Below are positions 58,327 to 64,000 of a DNA stretch of 64,000 bases, one piece after another. This DNA comes from Affinirhizobium lemnae. GTDB lineage: Bacteria; Pseudomonadota; Alphaproteobacteria; Rhizobiales; Rhizobiaceae. The notes under the pieces are model-generated. The model was not told where the DNA came from and did no database searches. It saw only the letters and a program-made list of their open reading frames with translations. The translations under genes and the position numbers were made by a program. The first letter of the stretch is position 1. Every line of letters begins with the position of its first letter. Location: assembly GCF_022968395.1 (NCBI RefSeq), contig NZ_JALJQZ010000005.1, positions 1-64,000 on the forward strand. Reading direction: 5' to 3'.

Positions 58327-58968
58327 ATGATCAAGAAACGGTGGCTTGCAGCCGCCCTGTTGGGCTTAACTCCGGTCTCTGCCGAAGCGCATCCACACAT
58401 CTTCGTGGAGGCACGCATGGAAGTGCTGGCCAACGACAAGGGCGAACTGACCGAAGTACGCAATGTCTGGCGTTTCGACGAGTTGTTTTCCTCCAGCGTC
58501 CTTCTGGATTTCGACAAGAACACCAACGGTAAGCTGGATGATTCGGAACTCGCCGAACTTGGCGAGACGATGCGCACCTCGCTTGCGGACTTCCATTACT
58601 TCACGACGATCACGCAGGACGGAAAGAACATCCCGGTCCTTAAGCCGGATGTCATCCATGTCAGCGTGCAGGACCAGCAGGTTCTCGCCTTCTTCGCCGT
58701 CAAACCGTCGCAGCCGGTTCACCTCAAGGGCCGACTGGCCTTCGGCATCTACGATCCGTCGCTGTATACCTCGATCGATTTCCCCAATGACGCAGATCTT
58801 GTCCAGGAAGGAAAAAGCTTTGCAGCCTGCAAGAGGCAGGTCGTGCGCCCCAATCCGGATGAGGTGATCTCCCAGAACCAGGCCTCGCTGACTGATGCCT
58901 TCTTCAACGATCCGTCAGGCACGGACATGACCAAACTGTTTGCAACACGTCTGGAGGTGACATGCTGA
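58327..58968 (+). CDS. DUF1007 periplasmic protein (ZevA-like)
   Basis: 213 aa from the ATG at 58327 (MIKKRWLAAALLG); signal peptide to AEA, mature protein starting HPHIFVEARMEV. That HPHIF start and the DKNTNGKLDDSELAELGE segment (EF-hand-like) are typical of DUF1007. It precedes and overlaps a NicO-type transporter by 7 bp. In Haemophilus the pair ZevA-ZevB exports zinc; the same role here is inferred. Confidence 0.85.
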   Translation: MIKKRWLAAALLGLTPVSAEAHPHIFVEARMEVLANDKGELTEVRNVWRFDELFSSSVLLDFDKNTNGKLDDSELAELGETMRTSLADFHYFTTITQDGKNIPVLKPDVIHVSVQDQQVLAFFAVKPSQPVHLKGRLAFGIYDPSLYTSIDFPNDADLVQEGKSFAACKRQVVRPNPDEVISQNQASLTDAFFNDPSGTDMTKLFATRLEVTC

Positions 58969-60008
58969 GGAAGCGATCCATCGTCATCGCGGGCTGCCTG
59001 ATCCTCGGCGTGGCCATCGCCGCCCATGCGCAATCGCCGCTGGGAGTTGGAACGGCAGAGCCATCTTTCAACACGGGTGGTTTCCTCGGTCCCTTCCTCG
59101 GCTGGATCAATGCCTGGCAACAAAGCTTCTATCGCGCCTTGACCGGTTCGCTGAGGGCCATGCGGGAAGACCCATGGGCGCTGAAAACGTTGATCGGCCT
59201 CTCTTTCGCCTATGGCGTGTTTCATGCCGCAGGCCCCGGCCACGGCAAGGCTGTGATCTCCTCCTACATGATCGCGAATGAGACGGCGCTGAAGCGCGGC
59301 ATCATGATCTCGCTGATCTCGGCCCTGCTCCAGGGCGTGGCGGCAATCGGCCTCGTCTTGGTGGCCTATCTGCTTCTGCGCGGCTCCGGCATTACCATGA
59401 CCAAGGCCACCTGGGCTATGGAACTGGCAAGCTTCGGCATGGTCACGCTGTTTGGCCTCTGGCTGCTGGGGCGAAAACTCTATGAACTGCGCCCGCGCTA
59501 TTCCTCGCTGCCGATTTTTGCCAACGCCACTCCCGGCACAGGCGCAACCGGGCTGAACTTTCAGGCCATCGAAGTGGGCCATGACCACGCGGACCTAGCA
59601 CCCGGCACCTATTGTGCTGATTGCGGCGAACTGCATATTCCCGATCCGGCGGCGCTGAAATCCAAGGATTTCAGCCTGCATGAAGCCTGGTCGGCCATAA
59701 TCGCGGTCGGACTTCGTCCCTGCTCCGGCGCCATCCTCGTCATGAGCTTTTCGCTTTTGAACGGGCTCTATCTGGGAGGTGCGCTTTCCGTGCTCGCCAT
59801 GTCGCTGGGCACTGCCATCACCGTCTCGATCCTGGCGATCATCGCCGTTGGCGCGAAGGATCTTGCCGTTCGTCTTGCAGGCCCACGGTCACGCGGCGCG
59901 CGCCTCGTTTCCAACGGTATCGAGGTCTTCGGCGCACTGTTCATCGTACTGGTGGGCGCCACCCTGCTGGCGGCATCGCTTCAGGGCAGCATGGTGCAGG
60001 GTGGCTGA
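58962..60008 (+). CDS. NicO/RcnA-family divalent metal exporter (ZevB-like)
   Basis: 348 aa with a signal-like N-terminus and six or so membrane segments. Metal motifs are HAAGPGHGKAVISSY and VGLRPCSGAILVM; a loop with VGHDHADL and CADCGELHI may also bind metal. It pairs with the DUF1007 protein. The substrate (zinc, nickel or cobalt) cannot be set from sequence alone. Confidence 0.88.
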   Translation: MLRKRSIVIAGCLILGVAIAAHAQSPLGVGTAEPSFNTGGFLGPFLGWINAWQQSFYRALTGSLRAMREDPWALKTLIGLSFAYGVFHAAGPGHGKAVISSYMIANETALKRGIMISLISALLQGVAAIGLVLVAYLLLRGSGITMTKATWAMELASFGMVTLFGLWLLGRKLYELRPRYSSLPIFANATPGTGATGLNFQAIEVGHDHADLAPGTYCADCGELHIPDPAALKSKDFSLHEAWSAIIAVGLRPCSGAILVMSFSLLNGLYLGGALSVLAMSLGTAITVSILAIIAVGAKDLAVRLAGPRSRGARLVSNGIEVFGALFIVLVGATLLAASLQGSMVQGG

Positions 60009-60020
60009 ACCGAAGCGGTA

Positions 60021-60227
60021 TCAGTCGCGCTTGCGCTGATGCCGTGCCCTCAGCCAGAAGATGGCGAAAAACGAGAGGACTGCCACCGTGCCGAAGGCCG
60101 CTGCAAGCCACGGTGAGAAATCCGCCAGCCAGAGCATGATGGCGGGCATCGCGAAGAATAGCAGCAGAAAGCCAAAGAAAATGACGGCGGCCGCAATGGC
60201 GGGCGATTTCTGGCCCTGCCCGCTCAT
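60021..60227 (-). CDS. Small two-helix membrane protein
   Basis: 68 aa. Two hydrophobic segments (VIFFGFLLLFFAMPAIMLWL and FGTVAVLSFFAIFWL) and a basic C-terminus RARHQRKRD. Its ATG overlaps the stop of the GNAT gene upstream, so the two are cotranslated. No family recognised. Confidence 0.7.
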   Translation of the reverse strand: MSGQGQKSPAIAAAVIFFGFLLLFFAMPAIMLWLADFSPWLAAAFGTVAVLSFFAIFWLRARHQRKRD

Positions 60228-60919
60228 GCTGCTTGCTCCTGAAGTTCAGCGCGAATCTCTTCCAGGCGCCGCTTCTGGTGACCATGGTCGTCAAAATTTG
60301 ATGGATCGAGCCATGCCTCGAAGGCTTTGGCCAAAACCGGCCATTCGCCATCGATCATCGAGAACCAGGCCGTATCACGGTTGGCTCCGCGCGAAATCAT
60401 GTGCTGGCGGAAAACGCCTTCGAACGTGAAGCCATAGCGCAGAGCCGTGCGCTTGCTCGGCTCGTTCTCATTATGGCATTTCCATTCGTAGCGCCGATAA
60501 CCGAGATCTTCGAACACATGCCGCGCCAGCAGATAGTGCGCTTCCGTCGACAGCGGCGAGCGCGTCATGCCGGCACCATGCGCGATGGAACCAACCTCGA
60601 TGACACCGTTTGCGGGATCGGGACGCATCAGCGTGCCCATGCCGACTACTTCGCCATCTTCCTTGTCCCGGAAGACGAAGGTCAGGTAACCGAGTCGCGT
60701 GTTGATATCGTCGATCCAGTCTGCAAACTCATCCGGCGTCCGATAGGTCTTGTTGGGAAAATAGCGGATGAGATCGTTGATCCCCTCCTCGCCACCAAGC
60801 GCATTCCATAGGGTGATGCGGTGAACTGCCCGCTCATACGGCTCGGCAATGACATAGCGCCCTTCCAGGCGCACAGGTGCCGGCGCCGGGCAGCCCTTGA
60901 AATTCGCAAGATCGCGCAT
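60224..60919 (-). CDS. GNAT-family acetyltransferase (RimJ/RimL-like)
   Basis: 231 aa from the ATG at 60919 (MRDLANFKG); an in-frame start 18 bp upstream is possible. RimJ/RimL pattern: VIAEPYERAVHRITLWNAL, then VIEVGSIAHGAGMTRSPLST, RRYEWKCHNENEPSKRTALR and YGFTFEGVFRQHMI. Such enzymes acetylate protein N-termini or small amines. Coupled to the small membrane protein downstream. Confidence 0.88.
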   Translation of the reverse strand: MRDLANFKGCPAPAPVRLEGRYVIAEPYERAVHRITLWNALGGEEGINDLIRYFPNKTYRTPDEFADWIDDINTRLGYLTFVFRDKEDGEVVGMGTLMRPDPANGVIEVGSIAHGAGMTRSPLSTEAHYLLARHVFEDLGYRRYEWKCHNENEPSKRTALRYGFTFEGVFRQHMISRGANRDTAWFSMIDGEWPVLAKAFEAWLDPSNFDDHGHQKRRLEEIRAELQEQAA

Positions 60920-61097
60920 TGTGTTTAATCCCCTCACTCTTGGGCTGAAGGATTAAGCGAGGCAGGCGGCAAAAACAACTGCGCCGCATGCCGCACCGCT
61001 AGTAGAATGAATTTGACATTTGGTTTCCGCTCAACGCACGCTCTCAAAGCAAATGTCGGAATCGAACCACTAGTTTATCCCGAGCGGGAGACGTCGT

Positions 61098-61796
61098 TTA
61101 CAGACTGACCTTGGCAGAAGACACCGTCGCCTCGATATGATCGACCAGCGGATCTGGCAGTCTTAGTCGACCTGCCAGAAGATCGAGATAGCCGCGCTCC
61201 GCCCTGGTATCCGGGTCTATTGCCAGGCGGGACGCGGTGTAGATCTCGACGCGTTGCTCCTCGGTTCGACCGGCGGCCACAAGCGCATCCAGGTCGATCG
61301 GGTCCGCAAGCTCCTTGGACAAAAATGCCTCGGCTTCCGCACCAAGATCGACCTCGTGGACCTTCTCCATGATCTTCTGCCGTTCGAAGGCATCGATATG
61401 GCCATCCGCCTTGGCGGCAGCGATCATTGCGCGCAGAAGCGTCAGCGCAAAATCATTGCTGAGTGAAGGTGATTCGAAATTGAAGGGAGAATCGGCTGGA
61501 GGCTGAAGCGCGGACGGATCCACCGGGCCGAACTGCGGCGCCTTTCCGGATTGGTAATTGCGGTAGGCAAGATAACCGAGGCCAGCGACCGCAGCGACGC
61601 CACCAAGCGTTGCAACATTACCGGCGAGCTTTCGTCCTGTCTTCGTTCCCAGAAGGGCAGCGGCAAGCGCGCCTGCCTTCATTGGATTGTTGCGAGCAAA
61701 GCCGCCCACCTGATCGGCACGCCCCTTGACTGAACCGGAAAGGCCCGGGATCTGCGAGCCAAGGAACTGATCCAAAAGCTTCTTCGCGTCGAACAT
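61098..61796 (-). CDS. DUF533 / TerB-like protein
   Basis: 232 aa. The N-terminus (MFDAKKLLDQFLGSQ) and glycine-rich hydrophobic middle (NVATLGGVAAVAGLGYLAYRNYQ) are followed by a TerB-like helical domain (LLRAMIAAAKADGHID, about 120-225). This is the DUF533 layout. Probably inner-membrane associated. Function unknown. Confidence 0.85.
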   Translation of the reverse strand: MFDAKKLLDQFLGSQIPGLSGSVKGRADQVGGFARNNPMKAGALAAALLGTKTGRKLAGNVATLGGVAAVAGLGYLAYRNYQSGKAPQFGPVDPSALQPPADSPFNFESPSLSNDFALTLLRAMIAAAKADGHIDAFERQKIMEKVHEVDLGAEAEAFLSKELADPIDLDALVAAGRTEEQRVEIYTASRLAIDPDTRAERGYLDLLAGRLRLPDPLVDHIEATVSSAKVSL

Positions 61797-61859
61797 TCAT
61801 CTTCTCCCTGTTGGTCTTTAGGCAAGAGATAGGAAGCCCGACGCGAAATACAAAGGCGT

Positions 61860-62498
61860 TCAGCCCTTCAATGCCGCCGCCTCTGATGCCAGTTTCGTGA
61901 TCCCGGCCCAATCGCCAGCCGAAACAAGTTCCTTCGGAGCGACCCAGGATCCACCTACGCAAACCACATTCGGCAGGCTGAGATAGTCCCGAGCATTCTT
62001 CAGCGAGATGCCACCCGTCGGGCAGAAGAGCGTCCCGGCCAAGGGCGAGGACAAAGCCTTCAGGTAAGCGGAACCACCAGCCTGCTCGGCCGGGAAGAAT
62101 TTCAGGACATCATAACCGGCCTCGCGAAGCTTCATCACTTCGCTGGCCGTCGCAGCACCCGGCAGGAGCGGCACGGAACTGTCCTTTGCCGCAGACAGGA
62201 CACCCGGCGCGACGCCAGGGCTGACGATGAAGGTTGATCCCGCCTTCACGGCAGCATCGAAATCACGACCGTTCAGAATGGTTCCGGCACCGACATTGGC
62301 GCCTTCGACTTCTGCCGCAACTGCCTTCACCGCATCAAGAGCGGCGGGCGTGCGCATCGTGATCTCGATTGCACGCAGGCCACCGGCAACGAGCGCCCGC
62401 GCAAGAGGAACAGCCGAGGCAACATCTTCCACGATCAGAACCGGCACGACCGGCTGGAGCTTGAGAATGGACAGAAGGCTTTCGGTTTTGCTGCTCAT
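61860..62498 (-). CDS. eda: 2-dehydro-3-deoxy-phosphogluconate aldolase
   Basis: 212 aa from the second ATG of ATGATG, six bases after GGGAGG. TIM-barrel class I aldolase; the Schiff-base lysine is in VLKFFPAEQAGG, with the Glu in AIEITMRTPAAL and the substrate loop CPTGGIS. It cleaves KDPG to pyruvate and glyceraldehyde-3-phosphate in the Entner-Doudoroff route, the main sugar path in rhizobia. Monocistronic. Confidence 0.95.
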   Translation of the reverse strand: MSSKTESLLSILKLQPVVPVLIVEDVASAVPLARALVAGGLRAIEITMRTPAALDAVKAVAAEVEGANVGAGTILNGRDFDAAVKAGSTFIVSPGVAPGVLSAAKDSSVPLLPGAATASEVMKLREAGYDVLKFFPAEQAGGSAYLKALSSPLAGTLFCPTGGISLKNARDYLSLPNVVCVGGSWVAPKELVSAGDWAGITKLASEAAALKG

Positions 62499-62655
62499 CA
62501 TGGACCTCCCGGAGGGTGATTTTGAAACGATTGAAAAACCCTTAGTGCTCCTGCGGCGAGGTGTCGAGCGGAAAAACCGCCTGCTTTCCGTTCTCGCTCT
62601 GGTTTGCGCGCGAAGTTTACAATAGGTTGTCGCAAGAGACGCGATAGGGAAGCTT

Positions 62656-63153
62656 ATGGCCAAGGAAATCGAGCGCAAGTTTCTGGTTCGGTCCGATGAT
62701 TGGCGCACCAAATCGGTATCGAGGGCCAAACTGATGCAGGCCTACATCACCGTGAACGAGGACCGCAATGTCCGTGTCCGGTTGATCGAGGGGACGTCAG
62801 CACGCCTGACCATCAAGGTCGGCAAAAGCGCGATGGTGCGCGATGAATTCGAGTATGAAATCCCCGTCAGGGATGCGGAAGAGCTGACCTCATCCGCCAT
62901 TGGAATCGTCATCGAGAAGGTTCGCCACAGGGTTCCGGTCGCAGGCAAGACCTTCGAAATCGATGTCTATGAGGGCTTCTATTCCGGCCTTATCGTTGCG
63001 GAGGTTGAACTGGAAAGCGAACAGGACCATTTCGAGCGTCCATCCTGGCTCGGTGAGGAAGTAACCGGCGACCGCCGCTATTCGAACATGATGTTGGCCA
63101 CGAATGATCTGGCATCGGAGTTGATCCATGGCGTTTCGCATCAAGCCCTCTAG
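62656..63153 (+). CDS. CYTH-domain triphosphatase-like protein
   Basis: 165 aa. The N-terminal KEIERKFLV holds the ExExK signature; alternating charged strands and EIDVYEG / VAEVELESE follow, as expected for the triphosphate tunnel. Family members hydrolyse inorganic triphosphate or make cyclic nucleotides. It overlaps the next gene (CHAD) by 26 bp, and CHAD proteins bind polyphosphate, so a polyphosphate-linked role is likely. Confidence 0.9.
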   Translation: MAKEIERKFLVRSDDWRTKSVSRAKLMQAYITVNEDRNVRVRLIEGTSARLTIKVGKSAMVRDEFEYEIPVRDAEELTSSAIGIVIEKVRHRVPVAGKTFEIDVYEGFYSGLIVAEVELESEQDHFERPSWLGEEVTGDRRYSNMMLATNDLASELIHGVSHQAL

Positions 63154-64000
63154 ATCCTTCCCGCAGGAGTTTCGCCGCGTCACGCGCTCTCAGTTGAACG
63201 CGGCAATCGAAAAGCTGCAAAAGCGCGAGCATGGCGTTCATGAGGCTATTCACGCCGCACGCAAGCGCTTCAAGCGTGTGCGTGCGCTCTACCGGCTGGT
63301 CGAACCTGACGCAAAAGAGTTCCGCCATCGGGAGAATGCAAGCATCCGAGACATGGCGAGGAGCCTTTCCACGGTGCGGGATGCGACTGCACTGGTCGAG
63401 ACACTCGATTATCTCCAGTCGGTGACGGATCAACCGGACGAACTTCGATCGCTGGCAGAGGTTCAATCATGCTTGCGCGATCGCCGCGACCGGATCGCAA
63501 GCGAGGAAGAGCACGATCTGGAGCACAAGTTGAGCGACGCGGTTGTGACCTGTACCGATGCAGTAGCAGCGCTTGACGAGCTGGAGATTTCCGTAAGCAG
63601 GGCAAGAACCGCCCGGCGGCTGGAACGGGTGTGGGCGAAGCAGCTGCGAAAGGCTCAGCGTGCAATTGCTAACTGTCACGAAACACGCGCCGAGGATGCC
63701 TTTCACGAACTGCGCAAATGCGGCCAGATCTACTGGATGCATCTGGCAATCCTGAGAGATCTTTGGCCGACCGCCATGAAGGCAAAGGAAAGCGAGGCCC
63801 GCGCGCTCGTCGCGCTGCTCGGTCATGAGCATGATCTCAGCGTGTTGTTGCAGGTGATCAATGAAGACCCGGCGCTGGTGCCGGATAGTGACAGTCTCGC
63901 GCATCTTTATGCCGCCATTATCCGCAGCCAGCAATCTCTGCGGGAACAGGCGTTGGACCGTGCAAGCCATGTCTTTGCCGAGGATCCTGCCCGCGAAGCC
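63128..64000 (+). CDS. CHAD-domain protein (partial, runs off the right edge)
   Basis: At least 291 aa, open to the window end. Two CHAD-type helical repeats with conserved histidines and basic residues are visible: HEAIHAARKRFKRVRALYRL and AFHELRKCGQIYWMHLAIL. CHAD domains bind polyphosphate through these positively charged helices. The start lies inside the CYTH gene. In many bacteria CYTH and CHAD are fused; here they are separate and overlapping. Confidence 0.9.
   Translation, partial: MAFRIKPSRSFPQEFRRVTRSQLNAAIEKLQKREHGVHEAIHAARKRFKRVRALYRLVEPDAKEFRHRENASIRDMARSLSTVRDATALVETLDYLQSVTDQPDELRSLAEVQSCLRDRRDRIASEEEHDLEHKLSDAVVTCTDAVAALDELEISVSRARTARRLERVWAKQLRKAQRAIANCHETRAEDAFHELRKCGQIYWMHLAILRDLWPTAMKAKESEARALVALLGHEHDLSVLLQVINEDPALVPDSDSLAHLYAAIIRSQQSLREQALDRASHVFAEDPAREA

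Overview
The window looks like a piece of a Rhizobiaceae (Agrobacterium/Rhizobium group) chromosome or chromid. The evidence is the gene order glgP-glgB-glgC-glgA-pgm-glgX, a eukaryote-type glutamine synthetase II with a divergent gstI-like gene, a soxBDAG heterotetrameric sarcosine oxidase operon, an odc gene with a speF-like leader, an aa3-oxidase subunit IV, and moderately GC-rich protein-coding DNA. The species assignment is an inference; no rRNA gene or complete tRNA is present.

Layout. 1-3378: the right end of an integrated element, with a tightly packed minus-strand gene row (HTH replication-like protein, double zinc-finger-like protein, small proteins, a prohead-protease-tail-like protein and a truncated HK97-type capsid-like protein). 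It ends at a 3' fragment of a tRNA-Val(GAC) gene that still carries the tRNA's terminator. 3380-5600: a poorly conserved stretch with a Myb-like protein, a 274-bp element with 31-bp terminal inverted repeats, a long gene-poor gap and a small secreted GCG_CRPN-type protein. 5750-9290: a divergent ClC-family protein, glnII with a sigma-54 promoter, and the gstI-like gene. 9650-16270: a three-gene operon of transglutaminase-DUF2126, ATP-grasp/alpha-E fusion and a second transglutaminase, a predicted but functionally unassigned amide-bond system. 16380-17650: an orphan TadG-like von Willebrand A protein.

17870-29570: glycogen synthesis and breakdown (glgPBCA-pgm, then glgX), interrupted by an opposite-strand SRPBCC gene. 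29690-36510: a MaoC hydratase, then the sox operon (sarcosine to glycine plus a C1 unit) and a quinone-oxidoreductase-like gene. 36810-42340: rpsU, a TPR lipoprotein, COX subunit IV, and a TRAP transporter whose permease genes converge on its binding-protein gene. 42590-49410: a class I amidotransferase-like hydrolase, a 2-hydroxyacid dehydrogenase, LacI and MarR regulators, a creatininase-family amidohydrolase, a CobW metallochaperone with a long histidine-rich stretch, and a WD40 protein.

49510-53500 is one complete single-module nonribosomal peptide synthetase (C-A-T-TE) with a predicted glycine pocket and no partner genes nearby. 54070-57200 has ompW behind two FNR/FixK-type boxes, a GNAT protein, and an ornithine/lysine decarboxylase with a long structured leader that holds a 56-codon ORF. 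57340-64000 has a LysR regulator, a zevAB-like zinc/nickel exporter pair, a GNAT operon, DUF533, eda (KDPG aldolase) and a CYTH-CHAD polyphosphate-type pair running off the right edge.

Most of the window is ordinary metabolism and transport. The least explained pieces are the transglutaminase/ATP-grasp operon, the solitary glycine NRPS, the ORF inside the odc leader and the compact capsid-bearing element at the left edge. All functions are read from motifs and remembered families; no database search was run.
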